Origin: Mycolicibacterium goodii
Lineage (GTDB): Bacteria > Actinomycetota > Actinomycetes > Mycobacteriales > Mycobacteriaceae
Assembly: GCF_001187505.1 (NCBI RefSeq)
Contig: NZ_CP012150.1
Location: forward strand, 6,358,048-6,422,047
Direction: 5' to 3'
Length of the DNA: 64,000 nucleotides
Shown here one piece after another: positions 1 to 9,035 of the stretch; the first letter of the stretch is position 1; each line of letters opens with the position of its first letter. A program made the translations under genes and the position numbers. The notes under the pieces were generated by a model. It searched no databases. It saw only the letters and a list, made by a program, of their open reading frames with translations, and had not been told where the DNA came from.

Positions 1-743
1 AGGCGCTGCGCGGCGACGACGCCTTCGTGATGCAGGCCGACGGCAAGGCGTGGTTGTTCGCGCCGAGCGGGGTGGCCGACGGCCCGTTGCCGACGCACTA
101 TGAACCACACGAGTCGCCGGTGCGCAACCCGATGTACCGCCAGCAGGCCAACCCGGCGCGCAAAGTGTATGGGCGAGAAGACAATCCGTCCAACCCGTCG
201 TGGCCGGACGCGCACGGCGAGGTGTTCCCGTTCGTGTTCACCACGGCCCGGTTGACCGAGCATCACACCGCAGGCGGCATGAGCCGTCAACTGCCGTACC
301 TGGCGGAGTTGCAGCCCGCGCTGTTCGTCGAGGTGTCCCCCGACCTCGCGCGGTTGCGCGGCCTGCAGCACATGGAGTGGGCGCACGTCGTCACCAGCCG
401 GGCCGCCGTGGACGCACGGGTGTTCGTGACCGACCGGATGCGTCCGCTGCGCGTCGAAAACCATGTGGTGCACCAGATCTGGATGCCGTACCACTGGGGC
501 AACGTCGGCCTCGTCGACGGTGACGTGGTGAACGATCTGCTCGGGGTCGTCGCGGATCCCAACGTGTTCATCCAGGAGAGCAAGGTCGCGACGTGTGACA
601 TCCAGCCGGGACGGCGCCCGCGCGGGCCCGAACTGCTCGAGTATCTGCGCGACTATCGCCAGCGCGCGCAGATCACCACGAAGACGGGTACCCAACTGGA
701 CACCACACAGGATTCTGGGCACCACACCGAGGAGTCGCCATGA
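1..743 (+). CDS. fdnG: Formate dehydrogenase, molybdopterin alpha subunit (C-terminal part)
   Basis: The reading frame is open from the window edge to a TGA at 741-743, so only the last ~246 residues of a large molybdopterin oxidoreductase are visible. The segment matches the dinucleotide-binding domain of FdnG-type formate dehydrogenases: the run FTTARLTEHHTAGGMSR, then EVSPDLARLRGL and VENHVVHQIWMPYHWG. This domain holds the bis-MGD cofactor of the subunit that oxidises formate to CO2. The stop overlaps the ATG of the Fe-S subunit (ATGA), so the two are translationally coupled and form one complex. The catalytic Cys/Sec and the signal peptide lie outside the window. Confidence 0.88.
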   Translation, partial: ALRGDDAFVMQADGKAWLFAPSGVADGPLPTHYEPHESPVRNPMYRQQANPARKVYGREDNPSNPSWPDAHGEVFPFVFTTARLTEHHTAGGMSRQLPYLAELQPALFVEVSPDLARLRGLQHMEWAHVVTSRAAVDARVFVTDRMRPLRVENHVVHQIWMPYHWGNVGLVDGDVVNDLLGVVADPNVFIQESKVATCDIQPGRRPRGPELLEYLRDYRQRAQITTKTGTQLDTTQDSGHHTEESP

Positions 744-1666
744 GCGAGAACCGCCGCAACAGTTTCTACGGCCCGCTCCACGACCCTGCCGCGGACGCCG
801 GATACGACGAGGACCATCCGCAACGCGTGGGGTTTTTCACCGATACCTCGGTGTGCATCGGCTGCAAGGCGTGCGAGGTCGCGTGCAAGGAGTGGAACGG
901 TGTCCCCGTCTCAGGAGAGGGGGACGGGTTCAACCTGCTCGGCATGTCGTTCGACAACACCGGCAACCTCGGTGCGAACTCGTGGCGGCACGTCGCGTTC
1001 ATCGAGCAGCCCGCACCCAGACCGGCCCGGGAACCCGAGGATCTCGGCATGCCGGGCTTCGAACGTCCGGGCGATTCGACGGGCGCCGAGACGCGCCAGG
1101 ACTTCCGCTGGTTGATGGCCTCGGACGTGTGCAAGCACTGCACGCACGCGGGCTGCCTCGACGTCTGTCCGACCGGTGCGCTGTTCCGCACCGAGTTCGG
1201 CACTGTGGTTGTGCAGCAGGACATCTGCAACGGTTGCGGCTACTGCGTGTCCGGTTGCCCGTACGGCGTGATCGAACGGCGCGAAGGCGACGGCCGGGCC
1301 TGGAAGTGCACGCTGTGCTACGACCGGTTGCACGACGGCCTGGAACCGGCGTGCGCGAAGGCGTGCCCCACCGACTCCATCCAGTTCGGCGTGCTCGACG
1401 AACTGCGTGACCGCGCCGCCCGACGCGTGCAAGAACTGCACGAGCGCGGCGTGACCGAGGCCCGGCTGTACGGGCACGACCCCAACGACGGCGTGGGCGG
1501 CGACGGTGCGTTCTTCCTGCTGCTCGACGAGCCCGAGGTGTACGGTCTGCCGCCGGATCCCGTGGTTCCCACCCGCGATGCGGGGGCGATGTGGCGGTAC
1601 GCCGGCATGGCGGCCGGCGCCCTGGTGGGGGTTGCGGTGTCGGCGTTTCTGGGGCGACGAACATGA
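740..1666 (+). CDS. fdnH: Formate dehydrogenase Fe-S (beta) subunit
   Basis: 308 residues. It carries four cysteine clusters for [4Fe-4S] centres: C39/42/45/49, C131/134/139/143, C163/166/169/173 and C190/193 with C205/209. These would wire electrons from the molybdenum subunit to the membrane. A single hydrophobic C-terminal helix (about 285-303) ends in GRRT and should anchor the protein, as in FdnH. It starts at the ATG overlapping the fdnG stop. The gene for the NrfD membrane subunit follows directly, with an AAGGAG ribosome site just before it. Electron acceptor inferred to be the quinone pool. Confidence 0.9.
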   Translation: MSENRRNSFYGPLHDPAADAGYDEDHPQRVGFFTDTSVCIGCKACEVACKEWNGVPVSGEGDGFNLLGMSFDNTGNLGANSWRHVAFIEQPAPRPAREPEDLGMPGFERPGDSTGAETRQDFRWLMASDVCKHCTHAGCLDVCPTGALFRTEFGTVVVQQDICNGCGYCVSGCPYGVIERREGDGRAWKCTLCYDRLHDGLEPACAKACPTDSIQFGVLDELRDRAARRVQELHERGVTEARLYGHDPNDGVGGDGAFFLLLDEPEVYGLPPDPVVPTRDAGAMWRYAGMAAGALVGVAVSAFLGRRT

Positions 1667-1676
1667 AGGAGCGGCC

Positions 1677-2699
1677 ATGAAGGAGCTGCGCAGCGACACC
1701 GACGCGGCGGACATGCACGCCAAGACCCGACACCGCCGGGGCGGCCGCGACGACATGGCCGTTCCCCCAGCCGAATTCCGGTCCTACTACGGGCGCCAGA
1801 TCCTCAAGACACCGGTGTGGAACTGGATGATCGCGGCGTATCTGTTCAGCGGTGGGCTCTCGGCTGGTTCGGCACTGCTGGCCGCGGGCGCCGATCTCAC
1901 CGGACGGCCGCAGCTGCGCAAGGTGTCGCGGATCGGAGCGCTGGTGAGCCTGCTGGCGAGCATGTACTTCCTGGTCGGCGATCTGGGCCGGCCCGAACGG
2001 TTCCACCACATGCTGCGTGTCGCCAAGCCGAGCTCGCCGATGAGCATGGGCACCTGGATCCTCAGCGGCTACGGTCCCGGCGCAGGCGCCGCGGCGGTGG
2101 CCGAGTTGATGCCGCGGCGGCTGCGCCGCGGCCGACTCGGCCGGCTGCTCGGCTGGGCGGCGCGGCCCGCCGGATTGGAGGCGGCCGCGGTCGCGCCGGG
2201 CGTCGCGTCGTACACCGCGGTGTTGTTGTCGCAGACGGCGGTTCCCGCCTGGCGTGAAGCACACCCGTATCTGCCGTTCATCTTCACCGGATCCGCCGCG
2301 GCCAGCGGCGCCGGCCTCGGCATGATGCTGGCACCGGTGTCGGAAAGCGCGCCTGCACGCCGGATGGCGGTGGCGGGCGCGGCGATCGAGGTGGTGGCGT
2401 CGCGCACGATGGAGCGTCGACTCGGCCTGGTCGGTGAGGCGTACACCACCGGCAGGCCGCACACGCTGCGCAAGTGGTCGGAGATCCTCACCGTCGGCGG
2501 CGCGATCGGCGCGGTGGTGTCGGGACGTCGGCGGTGGGCGGTCGCGGCCTCGGGGGCCGCGCTGCTCGCAGGCAGTGCGCTGCAACGGTTCGGCGTGTTC
2601 GAAGCCGGTGTGCAGTCGACGCGCGACCCCAAATATGTAGTGGTTCCCCAGCGCGAACGGCTCGACGCCGGACGCCCGGCCCGAGGTGACCAGCGGTAG
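1677..2699 (+). CDS. nrfD: NrfD-family membrane subunit of the formate dehydrogenase
   Basis: 340 residues, an integral membrane protein of the NrfD/PsrC polysulfide reductase type with about eight predicted helices. It begins at ATG 1677 behind AAGGAG at 1666-1671; longer upstream in-frame extensions overlap fdnH and are not needed. Recognisable segments are WNWMIAAYLFSGGLSAGS and SMYFLVGDLGRPERFHHMLR, typical of NrfD. It takes the place of cytochrome b subunit FdnI and would pass electrons to menaquinone. The C-terminal ~80 residues, after the last helix, are less conserved in appearance. Third gene of the fdn operon. Confidence 0.85.
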   Translation: MKELRSDTDAADMHAKTRHRRGGRDDMAVPPAEFRSYYGRQILKTPVWNWMIAAYLFSGGLSAGSALLAAGADLTGRPQLRKVSRIGALVSLLASMYFLVGDLGRPERFHHMLRVAKPSSPMSMGTWILSGYGPGAGAAAVAELMPRRLRRGRLGRLLGWAARPAGLEAAAVAPGVASYTAVLLSQTAVPAWREAHPYLPFIFTGSAAASGAGLGMMLAPVSESAPARRMAVAGAAIEVVASRTMERRLGLVGEAYTTGRPHTLRKWSEILTVGGAIGAVVSGRRRWAVAASGAALLAGSALQRFGVFEAGVQSTRDPKYVVVPQRERLDAGRPARGDQR

Positions 2700-2709
2700 C
2701 TTTCACGGC

Positions 2710-3336
2710 ATGCCGATCGACTCGCCGCTGCTGCTCATCCTGGATCTGGTGGGTACGTTCGCGTTCGCGTTGAACGGCGCGCTGACCGCCGTCCGCGCCG
2801 AGCGGCTCGACATCTTCGGCGTCATCACGCTCGGCATGTTCACCGGTCTCGGTGGCGGCACCATCCGCGATGTGCTGCTCGACGCGCTGCCGCCCGCCAC
2901 GTTCGTCGACTGGCGGTATCTCGCGCTGGCCTCCGGCGGCGGACTCATCGCGTTCATCCTCAGCCGCAAGCTCGAGGGCCTGTCGATGACCATCACGGTG
3001 CTCGATGCCGTCGGGTTGAGCGTGTTCGCGGTGCTCGCCGCCTACAAGGCGCTCGATCTGGGATTCGGTGTGCCACAGGCGATGATCGTCGGCACCGTCA
3101 CCGCCGTCGGTGGCGGCACCATTCGCGACGTGATGATCGGCCGCATACCCACGGTGCTGCGCAGCGAGTTGTACGCCATCCCGGCACTGATCGCCGCGGG
3201 GATCGCCGCGGCCGGATACAGCTTCGGCCTGCGCGGCACCGCCGCGGCCCTGAGCGCGGCGGCGGTGTGCTTCGTCATCCGGATGGTCGGCGTGCGGTTC
3301 GACCTGCACGCGCCGCGCCCGCCCGGGTTGCGCTGA
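2710..3336 (+). CDS. TRIC / YadS-type (UPF0126) membrane channel protein
   Basis: 208 residues from ATG 2710; a GTG at 2686 would add 8 residues and overlap nrfD. Neither start has a strong ribosome site. Seven hydrophobic helices arranged as an internal duplication: the signature GGGTIRD occurs twice, at about 57 and 136 from the GTG start, as expected for trimeric intracellular cation channels. The family conducts monovalent cations, K+ in studied members, across the cytoplasmic membrane. It is downstream of nrfD and may be co-transcribed, but no functional tie to formate oxidation is known. Confidence 0.85.
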   Translation: MPIDSPLLLILDLVGTFAFALNGALTAVRAERLDIFGVITLGMFTGLGGGTIRDVLLDALPPATFVDWRYLALASGGGLIAFILSRKLEGLSMTITVLDAVGLSVFAVLAAYKALDLGFGVPQAMIVGTVTAVGGGTIRDVMIGRIPTVLRSELYAIPALIAAGIAAAGYSFGLRGTAAALSAAAVCFVIRMVGVRFDLHAPRPPGLR

Positions 3337-3350
3337 CAAGATCGGCCGGA

Positions 3351-3392
3351 CGCGAAAGTCCCCGGAACCCAAGGGCTCCGGGGACTTTCGCG
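3351..3392. terminator. Bidirectional terminator hairpin
   Basis: Perfect 16-bp inverted repeat: CGCGAAAGTCCCCGGA at 3351-3366 and its complement at 3377-3392, with a 10-nt loop. It sits between the convergent TRIC gene (ends 3336) and ahcY (ends 3412). There is no long U-tract, as is usual for mycobacterial terminators. Confidence 0.8.
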
Positions 3393-3411
3393 ATGGTCGG
3401 ACTACCGGAAC

Positions 3412-4869
<1,458 letters not shown>

Positions 4870-5020
4870 GTATAGAGCCCCTTTTTTCGTTCGTCATTGC
4901 CTTTGAACGCATGATCGCCTGCCGCGGCGGGCCGCGTGCACGCTCATGCCGACATCCCAAAGCCTGCGGGCTCGCGGGACAGGCGCTACGGCGTTCGGAC
5001 AGGGCGTGGCGCTCTGACAG

Positions 5021-5692
5021 CTATGGGGTGTCGATAACACCGTATCGCTCGGCGAACGGAGACATGAGCCGGGCCAGATCACGGGCCACGTCGTGGTCGG
5101 CTTCCGGAGGCATCGAGACGTAGCTCATGGCCAGTCGGACGATGGCGCGGGCCAGCACTCCGGCGTCCTCGTCGCTCGACCGGATCCAGCTGCTCTGGAA
5201 CGTGTCCTGCAACCGAGCCGAGCTGCGGGTGATGATGGGCCCGCTGCCGGTGGTGATGATCTGCAGCAGATCGGGCTTCGCCGCACCGGTGAGCAGGGAG
5301 ATCACCAGCGGGTCGGCCGCCGAGTCGGCGAAGAACGCGCGGAAGCCCTCCAGGAAGGCCGCGTAGACGTCGCCGACGTTGTTGTTGATCGCGTCGTCGA
5401 CCGCGTCGACCAGGCGGTCGGCCAGGCGCATGGCGTATCCCTCGGCCAGCCCCTGGCGAGACCCGAACTCGTTGTAGATCGTCTGCCTGCTGACGCCCGC
5501 GGCCTGCGCCACGTGCGACAGCGTGATGGCCGACCAGTCCCGGGTGAGCAGCAGATCACGCATGCCGTCGAGAATCGAGTCGCGCAGCAGCACGCGCGAC
5601 GCCTCGGCATACGGCATTCGCTGCTTGGCCCTGGGACGACTCACACGCGCGACAATATCGCTTTCCGTCGTCCCGTTCCGTTCACCACGCAC
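5021..5692 (-). CDS. TetR-family regulator of the alkane hydroxylase operon
   Basis: 223 residues from GTG 5692; an internal GTG at 5644 (VSRPRAK) is also possible and neither has a clear ribosome site. The N-terminal helix-turn-helix is plain: ITLSHVAQAAGVSRQTIYNEF. The C-terminal all-helical part would bind a ligand. It is the last gene after alkB-rubA-rubB on the same strand, 60 bp downstream of rubB. That gap carries a 12-bp repeat that may be an operator. Control of alkane oxidation, perhaps in response to an alkane or fatty acyl ligand, is inferred from position only. Confidence 0.88.
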   Translation of the reverse strand: MRGERNGTTESDIVARVSRPRAKQRMPYAEASRVLLRDSILDGMRDLLLTRDWSAITLSHVAQAAGVSRQTIYNEFGSRQGLAEGYAMRLADRLVDAVDDAINNNVGDVYAAFLEGFRAFFADSAADPLVISLLTGAAKPDLLQIITTGSGPIITRSSARLQDTFQSSWIRSSDEDAGVLARAIVRLAMSYVSMPPEADHDVARDLARLMSPFAERYGVIDTP

Positions 5693-5725
5693 GCCTAAGC
5701 GCCGGAGGCGGGCATGATCACAGCC

Positions 5726-5759
5726 CGGTCATGACGACGGTCATGACCCCGGTCAAGAC
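5726..5759. repeat. Three 12-bp tandem repeats between rubB and tetR
   Basis: Copies CGGTCATGAC (5726-5735), CGGTCATGAC (5738-5747) and CGGTCAAGAC (5750-5759) start exactly 12 bp apart. The core GGTCATGACC is palindromic. The third copy overlaps the rubB stop codon. Regular one-turn spacing next to a tetR start suggests a protein-binding array, but this is inference. Confidence 0.6.
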
Positions 5760-5935
5760 CGGGACACCTCGACCATGTCGAAATCGGACTTTGCCGCGCC
5801 GCAGTCCGGGCAACTCCAGTCGTCGGGGATGTCCTCCCAGCGGGTGCCCGGCGCGATGCCGTCCTCGGGCCAGCCCTTGGCCTCGTCGTACTCGAACCCG
5901 CACTGCACGCACACAAACAGCCGGTACTCGTTCAC
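5753..5935 (-). CDS. rubB: Rubredoxin (second copy, RubB-like)
   Basis: 60 residues with both rubredoxin metal knuckles, [10 protein letters not shown] and [11 protein letters not shown], which bind one iron atom through four cysteines. The conserved [19 protein letters not shown] lies between them. It transfers electrons to the AlkB di-iron hydroxylase. Its start overlaps the rubA stop by 4 bp. Having two rubredoxins behind alkB is the normal mycobacterial arrangement. Confidence 0.95.
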   Translation of the reverse strand: MNEYRLFVCVQCGFEYDEAKGWPEDGIAPGTRWEDIPDDWSCPDCGAAKSDFDMVEVSRS

Positions 5936-6117
5936 CTGTTCACCTCATTCGTCGTCGGTACGGGCTCGAAGTCGATCTTCTCGCGCACCCCGCAGTCGGG
6001 GCAGCACCAGTCGTCGGGAACGGCGTCCCATGCGGTGCCGGGCGGGAAGCCTTCCCGCGCGGCACCTTGCGCCTCGTCGTAGACGTAGTCGCAAACCGGG
6101 CACCGGTAGCTGCTCAT
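5932..6117 (-). CDS. rubA: Rubredoxin (first copy, RubA-like)
   Basis: 61 residues with cysteine pairs [10 protein letters not shown] and [10 protein letters not shown] holding one iron. Its middle ([20 protein letters not shown]) differs from RubB, and the CCPDC form is typical of AlkG1/RubA-type proteins. It is an electron carrier between a rubredoxin reductase, not in this window, and AlkB. It overlaps the alkB stop and the rubB start by 4 bp each, so all three are translationally coupled. Confidence 0.94.
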   Translation of the reverse strand: MSSYRCPVCDYVYDEAQGAAREGFPPGTAWDAVPDDWCCPDCGVREKIDFEPVPTTNEVNR

Positions 6118-7346
6118 GCCGCCACCTCCGGACGTCGGTACCGGGCCAGCACCGCCTCACGCCTGCGCGGGTGGATGTTGACCCGGGTGACGTCACCGTC
6201 ATAATGCTCCAGCACGCGGTGGTCCATGACGCGCCGCCACAGCGGCGGGAAGTAGGTCAGCGCGATCATCGAGGCGTAGCCGCTGGGCAGGTTGGGGGCG
6301 CCGTCCATGCTGCGCAGCGTCTGGTAGCGCCGCGTCGGGTTGGCATGGTGATCGCTGTGCCGCTGCAGGTGGTACAGGAACAGGTTGGTCACGATGTGGT
6401 CGGAGTTCCAGCTGTGCTCGGGCGAGCACCGCTCGTAGCGGCCGCTCGGGGTCTTCTGCCGCAGCAGGCCGTAGTGCTCCAGGTAGTTCACGGTCTCCAG
6501 CAGCGTGAAGCCGAAGACCGCCGAGATGACGATGTAGGGGATCAACTCCGGGCCGAAAACCGCGACGAGCACGCCGTAGAACACGACCGACATCGCCCAC
6601 GCGTTGAGCACGTCGTTGGACCAGTGCCACCTGCTCTTGCCCGCCCGCTCCAGACGCTTGGCCTCCAGTTCCCACGACGACCGCAGGCTGCCCCACACGC
6701 TGCGCGGCAGGAACTCCCAGAACGTCTCGCCGAAGCGCGCCGACGCGGGATCCTCCGGTGTGGCCACCCGCACGTGGTGGCCCCGGTTGTGCTCGATGTA
6801 GAAGTGGCCGTACCAGGTCTGCGCCAGCGTGATCTTGGACAGCCAGCGTTCCAGTGAGTCCTTCTTGTGCCCGAGTTCGTGGGCGGTGTTGATGCCGACC
6901 CCGCCGAGCACGCCGACCGACAGCGCCAGGCCGATCTTGGCCGGCCAGCCCAGCCCACCGTCGAAGCCCAGCCAGCTCAGGTCCGACGCGGTGAACAGGT
7001 AGGCCCCGACGATCACGCTCGCGTACTGGAACGGGATGTAGGCGTAGGTGCACCAGCGGTAGTACCTGTCGTTCTCCAGGCGCTCCATCACCTCATCGGG
7101 AGGGTTCTGCCCGTCGGGACCGAATCGCAGGTCGAGCAACGGCAGCAGCACGTACAGCAGGATCGGGCCGATCCAGAACGGGATCTGCGCCGCGGCGTGC
7201 CAGCCCGCGTTGTTGAGCGCCCACACGGGGGGCAGCATCACGAACAGCGCGGTCGGGGCGATGAGCCCCATGAGCCACAGATACCGCTTCTTGTCGCGCC
7301 ACTGCTCGACGTCGGACACGGCCGACGGGTCGATTTCTGCCACCAC
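6114..7346 (-). CDS. alkB: Alkane 1-monooxygenase
   Basis: 410 residues, membrane-bound non-haem di-iron hydroxylase that turns n-alkanes into 1-alkanols. The histidine boxes are intact: HELGHKKD at 156-163, EHNRGHH at 185-191, NYLEHYGL near 287 and HSDHH at 330-334. Hydrophobic helices lie at about 24-75 and 105-155 and again near 250-290. Start is GTG 7346 behind AGGAGG at 7353-7358; an overlapping ATG at 7351 is out of frame. First gene of alkB-rubA-rubB-tetR; the 142-bp upstream gap contains a 10-bp palindrome. Confidence 0.97.
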   Translation of the reverse strand: MVAEIDPSAVSDVEQWRDKKRYLWLMGLIAPTALFVMLPPVWALNNAGWHAAAQIPFWIGPILLYVLLPLLDLRFGPDGQNPPDEVMERLENDRYYRWCTYAYIPFQYASVIVGAYLFTASDLSWLGFDGGLGWPAKIGLALSVGVLGGVGINTAHELGHKKDSLERWLSKITLAQTWYGHFYIEHNRGHHVRVATPEDPASARFGETFWEFLPRSVWGSLRSSWELEAKRLERAGKSRWHWSNDVLNAWAMSVVFYGVLVAVFGPELIPYIVISAVFGFTLLETVNYLEHYGLLRQKTPSGRYERCSPEHSWNSDHIVTNLFLYHLQRHSDHHANPTRRYQTLRSMDGAPNLPSGYASMIALTYFPPLWRRVMDHRVLEHYDGDVTRVNIHPRRREAVLARYRRPEVAA

Positions 7347-7410
7347 GACATGCCTCCTTCTGTGAGTGCGATCACCGCAACACCTTGACTATATGCGTGC
7401 GTTTGTCTCA

Positions 7411-7420
7411 TGTCTAGACA
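7411..7420. promoter_or_regulatory. Palindrome in the alkB upstream region, candidate operator
   Basis: TGTCTAGACA is a perfect 10-bp palindrome about 65 bp upstream of the alkB GTG, in a locally AT-richer stretch. It is a plausible binding site for the operon's TetR protein, but it does not resemble the 12-bp repeats next to tetR, so at most one of the two sites may be its target. Confidence 0.35.
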
Positions 7421-7488
7421 CAGAAGCATGTTTTGTAAACGACCCTCGGCCGTGTCGGACACACCGTCCCGTCCAGGCGAAAAATGAA

Positions 7489-8973
7489 TCAGGCCGCGGT
7501 TTGGCTGTCCCGGGTGGCGAGGACCGAATTCCTGCGGCCGTAGAGGAAGTAGATGGCGACGCCGATCGCCATCCATACGAGGAACCGGATCCAGGTCAGG
7601 CCGGTCAGGTTGAGCATGAGCCACACGCACGCCAGGATCGCCGCGATCGGCAGCACCGGCACGAACGGTGCACGGAAGCCACGTGGCAGGTCCGGGCGGG
7701 TGCGACGCAGGACCAGGACGCCCGCCGAGACCAGGACGAAGGCGAACAACGTGCCGATGTTCACCATCTCCTCGAGCTTGCCGATCGGGAACACCGACGC
7801 CGCGACCGCGACGACGGCACCCACGATGAGCGTGGTCCGCACCGGCGTCCCGTGCGGGCCCGTCCTGGCCAACTGCCGCGGCATCAGGCCGTCCCGCGAC
7901 ATCGCGAACAGCACCCGGGTCTGCCCGAGCATGAGCACGATCACCACCGTGGTGAGCCCGGCGAGCGCGCCGATCGAGATGACCTTGGCCGCCCAGTCCA
8001 CGCCGTTCTCGGCGAACGCCGTCGCCAGGTTGGCCGATTCGCCGTTGGCGCTCTTGAGGTCGCGGTAGGACACCATGCCGGACAGTACGAACGACACCGC
8101 GACGTAGAGCACCGTCACGATGGCCAGCGATCCGAGGATGCCGCGCGGAACGTCGCGCTGCGGGTTGCGGGTCTCCTCGGCCGTGGTGGCGACGATGTCG
8201 AAACCGATGAACGCGAAGAACACGATGGAGGCGCCGGCCAGCAACCCGTACCAGCCGTAGTGGCTGCCTTCGGCGCCGGTGAGCAAGGAAAACAGCGACT
8301 GCTCGGCCCCGGTGCCGCCACCGCTGCCGTCACCGGACTCGGCGGGCGGGATGAACGGCGTGTAGTTCTCGGCCTTGATGTAGAACGCCCCGACGAACAC
8401 CACCAACAGGACCACCGACACCTTGATGACGGTGATGACGAGGCTGACCATCGCCGAGAGCTTGGTGCCGCTCGCCAGCAACACCGTGACCACCGCGATG
8501 ATCAGCAGCGCGCCCCAGTCCAGGGTCAGGCCCCCACCGATCGGCATGATCCCGCCGCCGAAGTTGAACACCGTCCCCAGATAACTCGACCAACCCTTGG
8601 CCACCACCGCGGCGGCGACCGCGAACTCCAGGATCAGGTCCCAGCCGATGATCCACGCGATGAACTCTCCGAAAGTTGCGTAGGAAAACGTATAGGCGCT
8701 TCCGGCAACCGGCACCGTCGATGCGAACTCGGCGTAGCACAGCGCCGCGAGACCACATGCCACGGCCGCGATCAGAAACGAGATCGAAATCGCCGGACCG
8801 GTGAGATTGCCTGCGGTGGAAGCGGTGATGGTGAAGATGCCTGCACCGATGACCACCGAGACGCCGAAGACCGTGAGGTCCCACCAGGTGAGGTCCTTGC
8901 GCAGGCGGGTGGTCGGCTCATCGGTGTCAGCAATCGACTGCTCAACAGATTTGGTACGCCACCGTGTCGTCAT
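7489..8973 (-). CDS. APC-family amino acid permease (cationic amino acid transporter type)
   Basis: 494 residues with about twelve transmembrane helices. The N-terminal FGVSVVIGAGIFTIT and the following CYAEFASTVPVAGSAYTFSY are the substrate-site and helix-3 signatures of APC-superfamily permeases, closest in look to the bacterial CAT/YfnA group. A Gly/Ser-rich stretch near residues 215-225 (DGSGGGTG) lies in an extracytoplasmic loop. It would import amino acids with protons; substrate unknown. It is divergent from the FAD hydroxylase gene and lies 142 bp upstream of alkB on the same strand, probably as a separate unit. Confidence 0.9.
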   Translation of the reverse strand: MTTRWRTKSVEQSIADTDEPTTRLRKDLTWWDLTVFGVSVVIGAGIFTITASTAGNLTGPAISISFLIAAVACGLAALCYAEFASTVPVAGSAYTFSYATFGEFIAWIIGWDLILEFAVAAAVVAKGWSSYLGTVFNFGGGIMPIGGGLTLDWGALLIIAVVTVLLASGTKLSAMVSLVITVIKVSVVLLVVFVGAFYIKAENYTPFIPPAESGDGSGGGTGAEQSLFSLLTGAEGSHYGWYGLLAGASIVFFAFIGFDIVATTAEETRNPQRDVPRGILGSLAIVTVLYVAVSFVLSGMVSYRDLKSANGESANLATAFAENGVDWAAKVISIGALAGLTTVVIVLMLGQTRVLFAMSRDGLMPRQLARTGPHGTPVRTTLIVGAVVAVAASVFPIGKLEEMVNIGTLFAFVLVSAGVLVLRRTRPDLPRGFRAPFVPVLPIAAILACVWLMLNLTGLTWIRFLVWMAIGVAIYFLYGRRNSVLATRDSQTAA

Positions 8974-9035
8974 AGTTTTCGTTGCCTCTCGTTTTCCGCC
9001 CGGCTCACGTCATGTTCCCATTACCGTGGCAGTCG

